Part shown: positions 7,710 through 14,302 of the stretch, in pieces
Numbering within the stretch: the first letter of the stretch is position 1
How the letters are laid out: every line of letters begins with the position of its first letter
From: Acidobacteriota bacterium
Lineage (GTDB): Bacteria > Acidobacteriota > Thermoanaerobaculia > UBA5066
Assembly: GCA_030278895.1 (NCBI GenBank)
Contig: JARXKK010000013.1
Span: forward strand, 1-35,914
Length of the DNA: 35,914 nt
Reading direction: 5' to 3'
Position numbers and translations under genes: made by a program
The notes under the pieces: model-generated
Seen by the model: only the letters and a program-made list of their open reading frames with translations
What the model was told of the DNA's origin: nothing
Database searches by the model: none

Positions 7710-9944
7710 GTGAAGACCCGCAACCGATTCGCCCCGATTCTCGCCGCTTGCCTCACGTTCGGCATCGCTCTCCTGCCGGCCCCGGCGCGCGCGGAAGAGG
7801 GCATGTGGATGCCCCAGCAGATTCCGCAGCTCGCCGAACGGCTCAAGGCATTGGGTTTCCGGGGCGACCCGCAGGCCTTCGCCGACCTCACGGGACAGCC
7901 GATGGGCGCCATCGTCTCTCTCGGCGGCTGCAGCGCGTCCTTCGTGTCTCCGGACGGGCTGATCGTCACGAATCACCACTGCGTGCAGAGCGCCCTCCAG
8001 TTCAACTCCACGCCCCAGAAGAATCTCCTCGTGGACGGCTTCCTGGCCTCCTCGAGGGACCAGGAGCTGACCGCGGGGCCCGGCTCGCGCGTTTACGTCA
8101 CGACCTCCGTCAAGGAAGTCACGGCGGAGATCACGGGCAAGCTCGATCCGAAGCTCGCCGATCGCCAGAGGCACGAGGTCGTCGAAAGGCGGCTCAAGGA
8201 GCGCACGGCGGCCTGCGAGAAGGATGGCCTGCGCTGCCGCGTCGCGTCGTTCTTCGACGGCCTGAAGTATTTCGAGCTCGCCCAGATGGAGATTCAGGAC
8301 GTGCGGCTCGTGTACGCGCCGGCGGAAGGCATCGGTAATTTCGGCGGCGAGACCGACAACTGGCAGTGGCCGCGCCACACGGGCGACTGGTCGTTCTATC
8401 GCGCCTACGTCTCGCCCACCGGCAAATCCGTGGCGTACGCGAAAGAGAACGTTCCCTTCAAGCCGAAACACTGGCTGAAAATCTCGCCCGAAGGAGCCGG
8501 CTCGGGCGATCTCGTTTTTGTGGCGGGCTATCCGGGGCGCACGCAGCGCTTCGCGACGTACGCGCAGACAAGGGAGCTGGCCGAATGGTCCTTTCCCCGG
8601 ACGGTGAGGCGGAACGCCGAGCTCATCGCTCTCCTCGACGAAGCCGGGAGCAAGAGCAAGGAAACCGTGATCCGCGTCGCGACCCGCAAACGCGGCCTCA
8701 ACAACACGCTGACCAACCGCAAGGGAGTGGTCGAGGGATTCAAGAGGGGGAACCTTCTCGCGAAAAAGGAAGCCCTCGAGAAGGACCTTCTCGCGTGGAT
8801 CGCCGCGGATCCTGTTCGGAAGAAAGCCTACGGCGACGTTCTTCCCGCGCTCGACGCGGTTCAGTCCGAGAAGGAGAAGACTCGCGAAAGGGACGCGACT
8901 GTCTACGACCTCCTCGGCAACGGCAGCGTGCTGCTGCCCGCCGCGCACACGCTCTACGAGCTGTCCCGGGAGCGCCCGAAGAAGGACCTCGACCGCGAAC
9001 CCGAATACCAGGAGCGCAACTGGAGCCGCATCCGCGAGGGGCAGGAACGCCTGCAGCGTTCCTACGATCCCGACGCCGATCGCTCCCTGCTGCGATACGT
9101 CCTCGTCGAGGCGTCGAAGCTCACCCCGGGCCAGCGGATCGAAGCGCTCGACAGGGAAGCCGGCCTTTCAGCCGGCATCTCGGACGCAGACGCCGCGAAA
9201 AAGATCGACGCGCTCCTCGACCGCCTCTACGCGGGAACGAAGCTCGGCGACAAGGCGACCCGGCTCGCCCTCGTCGAGAAATCGACGGCCGAGATCCTTG
9301 CCACGAAGGATCCGATGATCGCGCTGGCGGTCGCGCTCGACCCGCTGTGGCAGGAAATCCGCGAGCGCGCGAAGACGCGAGACGGCGCCTACGAGCGGCT
9401 CGGCGCGCGCTACGCGCAGGCTCTCCTCGAAAAGAGCGGCGGTCTCACGGCGCCCGATGCGAATGGCACCCTCCGCGTGACGTACGGCCGCGTGCTCGGC
9501 GTGCCGGGCCGCGATGGGCTCATCTACCTTCCGCAGACGACGCTTCAGGGCGTCGTCGAGAAGGCCTCGGGCACGGGCGAGTTCAACGCGCCGAAGAAGC
9601 AGCTCGACGCGATCGCGGCCATGAAGGCCGGGAAGAAGACGCCCTACGCCGATCCGAAGCTCGGCAGCGTGCCCGTGAACTTCCTCTCGTCCGTCGACAC
9701 GACGGGCGGCAACTCGGGCTCGGCCACGCTGAACGCGAAGGGCGAATTGTGCGGCCTTCTCTTCGACGGCACGTTCGACACCGTCGCCTCCGACTATCTC
9801 TACGACACCGAAAAGACGCGCTCCATACACGTGGACAGCCGGTACATGCTCTGGACGATGACGGAAGTGGACGGCGCGGCGAATCTCCTCAAGGAGATCG
9901 GAGAGGCGCCGAGCCTCGACGTCATCCGGCCCGCCGCGCACTGA
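7710..9944 (+). CDS. S46 family dipeptidyl-peptidase (DPP7-like), secreted
   Basis: Start GTG 7710 is preceded by GAGGAGG (7698-7704); an ATG at 7706 is out of frame. The 744-residue product begins with a signal peptide (KTRNR, hydrophobic core, cleavage probably after APARA at 28). The serine-protease triad of family S46 is visible: His in TNHHC (87-91), Asp in the GGETDNWQWPRHTGDW segment, and Ser669 in TTGGNSGS. Family members remove dipeptides from the N-terminus of peptides in the periplasm. Eighteen residues after the nucleophile is Gly687 (FDG). In Porphyromonas DPP11 the equivalent position (Ser655 +18) is Arg673 and selects acidic P1 residues, whereas DPP7 has Gly and prefers hydrophobic P1. 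This suggests DPP7-like specificity. tspO follows after 54 bases containing a strong hairpin. Confidence 0.95.
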   Translation: MKTRNRFAPILAACLTFGIALLPAPARAEEGMWMPQQIPQLAERLKALGFRGDPQAFADLTGQPMGAIVSLGGCSASFVSPDGLIVTNHHCVQSALQFNSTPQKNLLVDGFLASSRDQELTAGPGSRVYVTTSVKEVTAEITGKLDPKLADRQRHEVVERRLKERTAACEKDGLRCRVASFFDGLKYFELAQMEIQDVRLVYAPAEGIGNFGGETDNWQWPRHTGDWSFYRAYVSPTGKSVAYAKENVPFKPKHWLKISPEGAGSGDLVFVAGYPGRTQRFATYAQTRELAEWSFPRTVRRNAELIALLDEAGSKSKETVIRVATRKRGLNNTLTNRKGVVEGFKRGNLLAKKEALEKDLLAWIAADPVRKKAYGDVLPALDAVQSEKEKTRERDATVYDLLGNGSVLLPAAHTLYELSRERPKKDLDREPEYQERNWSRIREGQERLQRSYDPDADRSLLRYVLVEASKLTPGQRIEALDREAGLSAGISDADAAKKIDALLDRLYAGTKLGDKATRLALVEKSTAEILATKDPMIALAVALDPLWQEIRERAKTRDGAYERLGARYAQALLEKSGGLTAPDANGTLRVTYGRVLGVPGRDGLIYLPQTTLQGVVEKASGTGEFNAPKKQLDAIAAMKAGKKTPYADPKLGSVPVNFLSSVDTTGGNSGSATLNAKGELCGLLFDGTFDTVASDYLYDTEKTRSIHVDSRYMLWTMTEVDGAANLLKEIGEAPSLDVIRPAAH

Positions 9945-9949
9945 CCCAG

Positions 9950-9988
9950 CGCCTGGACCCGGCGCGATCCGTGCGCCGGCTGCAGGCG
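9950..9988 (+). terminator. Long GC-rich hairpin between S46 peptidase gene and tspO
   Basis: The outer stem CGCCTG (9950-9955) pairs with CAGGCG (9983-9988). After a 3x3 internal loop, the inner stem CCGGCGC (9959-9965) pairs with GCGCCGG (9973-9979), closed by a 7-base loop. It begins five bases after the peptidase stop and ends just before the tspO ribosome site AAGGAG (9990-9995). It could terminate or attenuate transcription between the two genes, or stabilise the upstream mRNA 3' end. No U-tract follows. Confidence 0.5.
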
Positions 9989-9998
9989 TAAGGAGCGT

Positions 9999-10469
9999 AT
10001 GAGCGAATTTCGAAGATGGCCGGGACTCGTCCTGTGGATCCTTCTGTGCGAGGGCACGGGCTTCGTCGCGTCGCAATGGAAGCCGGGGGCATGGCATGCG
10101 GCGCTCGTGAAGCCCGCGTGGAATCCGCCGAACTGGCTCTTCGCTCCCGTCTGGATCCTGCTCTACGCGCTCATGGGAATCGGCGCGTGGCTCGTGTGGC
10201 GAAGCGCGGCGACTCCGGGCCGCCGCACGGCCCTCGGGCTCTTCCTCGTCCAGCTCGTCCTGAACGGGGCGTGGTCGTGGCTCTTCTTCGGGCGGCATGC
10301 GATCGGCGCCGCGCTTTTCGAGATCGCGCTCCTCTGGCTCGTGATCCTCGCGACGCTGCTCGCGTTCCGACGGATCACGAAGACGGCCGCGTGGCTCCTC
10401 GCGCCTTACCTCGCGTGGGTCACGTTCGCGACGGCGCTCACCTTCGCGATGTGGCGCCTCAACCCCTGA
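9999..10469 (+). CDS. TspO/MBR family integral membrane protein
   Basis: This 156-residue protein has the size and pattern of bacterial TspO: five hydrophobic segments and many Trp residues. The KPAWNPPNWLFAPVWILLY segment is the family signature, followed by VQLVLNGAWSWLFFG and the C-terminal LLAPYLAWVTFATALTF. Family members bind tetrapyrroles and sterol-like ligands in the outer or cytoplasmic membrane and are linked to porphyrin handling and stress responses; the ligand here is unknown. ATG 9999 follows AAGGAG closely (three-base spacer). The gene converges on the esterase gene, and a small hairpin spans both stop codons. Confidence 0.93.
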   Translation: MSEFRRWPGLVLWILLCEGTGFVASQWKPGAWHAALVKPAWNPPNWLFAPVWILLYALMGIGAWLVWRSAATPGRRTALGLFLVQLVLNGAWSWLFFGRHAIGAALFEIALLWLVILATLLAFRRITKTAAWLLAPYLAWVTFATALTFAMWRLNP

Positions 10470-10480
10470 CGGGGCGTCAG
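10466..10480. terminator. Palindromic hairpin spanning both stop codons of tspO and the esterase gene
   Basis: CTGACG (10466-10471), loop GGG, CGTCAG (10475-10480). The left arm contains the tspO TGA (10467-10469) and the right arm contains the minus-strand TGA (10477-10479). The structure reads the same from both sides of the 7-base convergent gap, so a bidirectional stop is possible. It lacks a T-tract. Confidence 0.35.
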
Positions 10481-11229
10481 CGGTACGGCGTGAAGACGGC
10501 CTCTCTCCCGAGATGGATCGGCGAGAGGAATTCCCAGGCCTTACGGTTTATCTCCTCGGAGCGCCGGTAGTAGTCGTGGTCGTGCCCGGGGATCTCGAGG
10601 AGCTCGGCGCGGAAGCCCTTTGCTTCGAACGCGCGCTTCGTCTCGCGAACCGAATCGAGAGAAAAGAACAGGTCCTTCGTGCCGACGACGAGGAAGACCG
10701 GGATTTTCCGGGACGCGTACGACAGGATGCTCGCGTCCGAGGCCTCGCGGAACGCGCCCGCATGCGCCGCGACCGCGGCGAAGAACTCCGATTCCATCGG
10801 TCCGATGTTCAGGGCGAAGATCGCCCCGGCAGAGTGCCCGAAGAGATAGATGCGCGTGAGGTCCACCGGATGCCTGGAGCGGATAAACGACACGACGTCT
10901 CCGAGGAATTGAGGGCCGTCAGCCGGAACCGCCCAGCCCTTTGGATCGAGGGCGTTCGGAGCCGCGAGGAGGATTCCTTCCTTGTCGGCGAGCTTCTGCC
11001 ACTCACGCGTCTGGGACGAACCGTCGCGGCCGGAGCCGTGCAGAAGAACGAGGAGAGGCGTGGTGGCGTCAGCAGGAAGAGTCGCGGGGCGATAGATCCA
11101 GCAGGTCCGCTTCTGGCCCCCGGATTCCAATGTCTCTTTTTGTGCGGACCTCGCGTCCGCACGATCGGTGAGGAGAAACAAGACGAAGAGCGCGGCGGAA
11201 GCGAGGCGACGGCGAGAGACGTTTTGCAT
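10477..11229 (-). CDS. Secreted alpha/beta hydrolase (polyhydroxybutyrate-depolymerase / feruloyl-esterase-like)
   Basis: This 250-residue protein begins with a basic, hydrophobic signal sequence (SRRRLASAALFVLFLL, probable cleavage near ADA at 25-27). It then follows an alpha/beta-hydrolase plan: LLVLLHGSGRDG forms the oxyanion region, and GHSAG carries the nucleophile Ser133. Asp186 (VVGTKD) and His216 or His218 (PGHDHDYY) complete the triad. The layout matches LpqC/PhaZ-like esterases, which hydrolyse extracellular polyesters or feruloyl esters; the substrate is not evident. It lies on the minus strand 22 bases downstream of the zinc-ribbon gene and may be the third gene of that group. A second, unrelated-looking member of the same superfamily lies at 32538. 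Confidence 0.85.
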   Translation of the reverse strand: MQNVSRRRLASAALFVLFLLTDRADARSAQKETLESGGQKRTCWIYRPATLPADATTPLLVLLHGSGRDGSSQTREWQKLADKEGILLAAPNALDPKGWAVPADGPQFLGDVVSFIRSRHPVDLTRIYLFGHSAGAIFALNIGPMESEFFAAVAAHAGAFREASDASILSYASRKIPVFLVVGTKDLFFSLDSVRETKRAFEAKGFRAELLEIPGHDHDYYRRSEEINRKAWEFLSPIHLGREAVFTPYR

Positions 11230-11251
11230 GTGTGGATTCCCTTTTCGCGTC

Positions 11252-12361
11252 TCAACCCGCGATCGCGGAGACGATGATGAAGAGGAGCACGGCCGCGGCG
11301 ATCGCGAGGCCGATCTTCACCCACGACCACGGCGCGTGGCCGTCGGTCTTGCCGGTGACGCCGTTCACGAGGAACCGGTAGGGCTTGCCGGCGTACTGGT
11401 AGGCCGCGATCCAGACGGGGAAGAGGCCGTTCTTGCACGCGAGGCCCGACCACGCGGTGCGGACCTGAAGGTCGCGAAATCGGTCGCCCGGCACCTCGCG
11501 CCCGCAGGCCGCGTAGAGCTCTCCGGTCATCCGCTGCTGCGCGGAGGCGAGCGCCTCCTTCGGCCCGACCGCGTACTCCTCGGCGAGGAAGCCCGAGAGG
11601 TACGAAGGCTCGTAGGGAATCAGATCGAGCGTCGGGAACGGCTCGATCGCGCGCGCGAGATCGAGAGGCAGCCCCTTCGATGCGGGGACGGGAACGTCGT
11701 CGAAGAAGTGCTCGAGGACGCCCTCGGCCGGCTCCCACCGCGTCCGCGTCTCGTAGCGCGTGTGGACCTGTCCGTTCTCCTCCACCTGCACCTCGACCTG
11801 ATAGTCGAAGCCCGCGTCCGCCGTCCACGCCGAATGCGTCGCGGCGTCGAACGTCCAGAACGGGACGTAGACGCCTTTGAGCTCGGAGAGCGCCGACTTC
11901 TCGGAAAGGTCGTCGGGCCGGAACCAGAGCGACGAGAGCCACTGGCGGAACGTGCCCGTCGCGGCGTTTCGGTCGACCCGAAACGGAAGGACGCCCGCGG
12001 GGCGGACCATCGTCGCGCTCGGCGGCGCCTCGACGACGGAGGGCGCGCCGCAGAAAGCGCAGCGCGACGCCGAGAGCCCCGCATCGAACGTCGTCGTCGC
12101 GCCGCAGCCCCGGCACGAGACGGCCTTTCGCGCCATGCCCCAGCCGAGATCCGTCGCGCCCTTCAGCGCCTCTTCGATCGGGCGCTCCGTCACCTCGCCG
12201 GGCGCCTTCGGAACGTCCTTCTTCGCGCCGCAGTACGGGCATTTCAGCGACGCGGCGCCCGGGTTCCACACGACGTCCGCCCCGCATTCCGCGCACGGGA
12301 ACTTTCGGAGCTTCGCCGAAGCCCCCGGAATGACCGGGGGCACGCTGCTCGAGCTGCTCAT
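11252..12361 (-). CDS. Zinc-ribbon membrane protein, partner of SPFH protein
   Basis: The 369-residue product has four CxxC knuckles at 23/26, 41/44, 83/86 and 101/104, arranged as two zinc ribbons. A long soluble region of mixed alpha/beta character follows (Trp/Phe-rich, e.g. LKGVYVPFWTFDA). One C-terminal transmembrane segment covers about 345-367 (VKIGLAIAAAVLLFIIVSAIAG), so it appears to be a tail-anchored protein with a cytosolic zinc-binding head. It starts 10 bases after the stop of the SPFH gene, so the two are co-transcribed. I recall similar zinc-ribbon proteins beside SPFH/'virion core protein'-like genes in diverse bacteria, but their biochemical role is not established. No catalytic motif is visible. 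Confidence 0.75.
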   Translation of the reverse strand: MSSSSSVPPVIPGASAKLRKFPCAECGADVVWNPGAASLKCPYCGAKKDVPKAPGEVTERPIEEALKGATDLGWGMARKAVSCRGCGATTTFDAGLSASRCAFCGAPSVVEAPPSATMVRPAGVLPFRVDRNAATGTFRQWLSSLWFRPDDLSEKSALSELKGVYVPFWTFDAATHSAWTADAGFDYQVEVQVEENGQVHTRYETRTRWEPAEGVLEHFFDDVPVPASKGLPLDLARAIEPFPTLDLIPYEPSYLSGFLAEEYAVGPKEALASAQQRMTGELYAACGREVPGDRFRDLQVRTAWSGLACKNGLFPVWIAAYQYAGKPYRFLVNGVTGKTDGHAPWSWVKIGLAIAAAVLLFIIVSAIAG

Positions 12362-12371
12362 CGAGAACGCG

Positions 12372-13532
12372 TCAGCGGGCGGGCGGCGGAGGTGGCGGTG
12401 GCATCGGCGGCGCCGAAGATCCCGCGAACTCCTCGAACGTCGAGAGCGGGGCCCAACCGGGTGCGCCGGGTTTCCAGGCGAGCGTTCCGCCCGCGACCTG
12501 GCCGGAGGCCACCATCCCCTTCAGGGCGTCGTCCGAGTACGGCCCGTAGGTCTTGCCGTCCACGGTGAGCGACCACTTTGGCGCGGAAAAGCCGATGCCC
12601 GCGGGAGGTGGAGGCGCCATCGGGCCTCCGCCGCCGGCACCCGCCATGCTCGCGCCCATCGCGTTCCCCATCATGCCGCCCATCGCGATGCCCGCGCCGA
12701 TGCCGATACCGGCCCCGGCCGCGCCTCCCGGATTCGCCGCCGCGATCTTCATCGCGTCCGCCGCCTGGAGCTGCGTGTACTGGCCCATGCGATCCCCGAG
12801 AACTCCCAGCTTCGTGCGCTGGTCGATCGCGGCTTCCACTTCCTCGGGCAGGGAGATGTTCTCGATGAAGAACTTCGCGAGGTCGAGGCCGTAGCCCGCG
12901 AACTCGGGCGCGAGGATCTGCTTGCCGTTCCCCGAGAGTTCGTCGTACCGGGACGCGAGGTCGAGCGCGGCGATCTTCGACTCCGCGATCGCGTCCGACA
13001 GGCGCGAGAGGATCGTCGATCGGAGCTGTCCCGTGATCTCGTCCGTCGTCGTGAGGCCCTGCGTCCCGACGATCTTTTCGAAGAACACCTTCGCGTCGGC
13101 GACCTTCATGGCGTACGTGCCGAACGCGCGCAGGCGGATCATTCCGAATTCCGCGTCGCGCATCATGACCGGGTTCGTCGTGCCCCACTTCAGGTCGGTG
13201 AAGAGGCGCGTGTTGAAGAAGTAGACCTCCGCCTTGAAAGGCGACTGGAACCCGTACTTCCACCCGCGGAGCGTGGTCAGGATCGGCATGTTCTGCGTCG
13301 TGAGCTGGTAGCGCCCCGGCGTGAACAGGTCTGCCGCCTTCCCCTCGTTGATGAACAGCGCCACCTGGTTCTCGCGAACCGTGAGCTGCGCGTTCATCTT
13401 GATTTCCTGGTTGTAGACGGGGAAGCGGTAAACGAGCGAATCGGTCGTGTCGTCGAGCCACTGGATGATCTCGATGAACTGCGAGCCGAGCTGGTTGCCG
13501 ATCTGGTTCTTGAGATTGTCGAGCAGACCCAT
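12372..13532 (-). CDS. SPFH/Band-7 domain protein with C-terminal GYF_2-like domain
   Basis: I start at ATG 13532 (MGLLDNLKNQIGNQL), which has AAGGAGGT (13539-13546) seven bases upstream; the frame extends 15 codons further without such a site. The 386-residue product has an N-terminal SPFH/band-7 region (VYRFPVYNQEIKMNAQLTV, LFTPGRYQLTT, FGTYAMKVADAKVFFEKIVG) to about residue 275, of the 'virion core protein' type. A Gly/Ala/Met-rich linker and a Pro stretch follow. Then comes a GYF_2-like domain (WSLTVDGKTYGPYSDDALKG to WKPGAPGWAPLSTFEEF) and a terminal poly-Pro tail. SPFH proteins form membrane-associated ring or cage scaffolds. GYF-type domains typically bind proline-rich peptides. It is the first gene of the pair with the zinc-ribbon protein. 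The upstream gap (13533-13642) has a TATCAT at 13577-13582 on the minus strand but no convincing -35. Confidence 0.85.
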   Translation of the reverse strand: MGLLDNLKNQIGNQLGSQFIEIIQWLDDTTDSLVYRFPVYNQEIKMNAQLTVRENQVALFINEGKAADLFTPGRYQLTTQNMPILTTLRGWKYGFQSPFKAEVYFFNTRLFTDLKWGTTNPVMMRDAEFGMIRLRAFGTYAMKVADAKVFFEKIVGTQGLTTTDEITGQLRSTILSRLSDAIAESKIAALDLASRYDELSGNGKQILAPEFAGYGLDLAKFFIENISLPEEVEAAIDQRTKLGVLGDRMGQYTQLQAADAMKIAAANPGGAAGAGIGIGAGIAMGGMMGNAMGASMAGAGGGGPMAPPPPAGIGFSAPKWSLTVDGKTYGPYSDDALKGMVASGQVAGGTLAWKPGAPGWAPLSTFEEFAGSSAPPMPPPPPPPAR

Positions 13533-13642
13533 GAACGAACCTCCTTGGGACGAAAACGGGTTATTTGGTCGCCCCAATGATACGTATCCCGGCGGATCGG
13601 GGTTCTGCGCTGATTCAGAAGGACTTACGGGGCGGTACGGAC

Positions 13643-14302
13643 TCAGGAGACTTCCGCGAACGCCCGCACGGGGAACGTCCCCATCCCCACGACCTTGACG
13701 GGCACCGCGTAGAAACGGAAGCCCGAGGGCGGCAGGGCCTCCAGGCCGCAGAGGTGCTCGACGACGGGGATGCCGGCGCGGAGGAGGATCGAATGCACGG
13801 GCCGCGAGAGGTCCTCCGTGTCGTCGATGTTGTGCGAGTCGATCCCGACGATGGCCGCGCCACGGGCGGCCAGAAGAGAAGCCGCGGAGGCCGTCAGATG
13901 AGAAGAGCGCTGAAAGTAAGAGGGAGTTCCCCAGAATGCGGACCAGCCAGAAGAAACGAGAACCGCCTTCCCTCCGACCTCTTCACCTTCTAGGAAATCC
14001 TCATCCACCGCGAGCCCCTGCCCAAACGGCGCGGAGATGCAAATCCCCGGTCTCCCCGCAAGAACATCGAGCGACAGTCCCGCGAGATCGACGCCGTCTT
14101 CCCACCGATGAGATGGCGCGTCCACGTACGTGCCCGTGTTCGCGACCATCTCGATCTTTCCGATCTGGAACGAGGTCCCGGGCGCGTAGAGCGCCCGGGA
14201 GGCCTCACGACTGAGGTGGTCTCGAATGACCGGGCCGGGCAGGCCCTTGTACGTGACCATCCCGGCGCGGACCGTGTGGCTGAGGTCGAGAAGGCGCGGC
14301 AT
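13643..14302 (-). CDS. Cyclase-family (kynurenine-formamidase-like) metal-dependent hydrolase
   Basis: The 219-residue protein begins MPRLLDLSHTV, the standard opening of the cyclase family (PF04199 type). The metal-binding signature normally reads HxGTHxDxPxH. Here it is NTGTYVDAPSH (55-65), so the first two His are Asn55 and Tyr59, while Asp61 and His65 are kept. Later segments VLVSSGWSAFW, AAIVGIDSHNIDD and GIPVVEHLCGLEAL fit the family. Relatives include kynurenine formamidase and isatin hydrolase. I cannot assign the substrate, and no other kynurenine-pathway gene is nearby; NAD here is made from aspartate (nadB-nadC). The first 98 bases overlap the 3' end of the helicase gene on the same strand in another frame. 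LDLSHTV at the start supports the placement. Confidence 0.85.
   Translation of the reverse strand: MPRLLDLSHTVRAGMVTYKGLPGPVIRDHLSREASRALYAPGTSFQIGKIEMVANTGTYVDAPSHRWEDGVDLAGLSLDVLAGRPGICISAPFGQGLAVDEDFLEGEEVGGKAVLVSSGWSAFWGTPSYFQRSSHLTASAASLLAARGAAIVGIDSHNIDDTEDLSRPVHSILLRAGIPVVEHLCGLEALPPSGFRFYAVPVKVVGMGTFPVRAFAEVS

Noticed and set aside
6717-8948. Upstream extension of the nadB frame to a 1277-residue protein
   Set aside because: It runs over nadC and antisense to the S46 peptidase, and NadB has full length from 6716.
13533-13642. Promoter for the SPFH gene from TATCAT at 13577-13582 (minus strand)
   Set aside because: The hexamer at the expected -35 place (GAACCC) does not match a consensus, so it is mentioned only in the gene entry.
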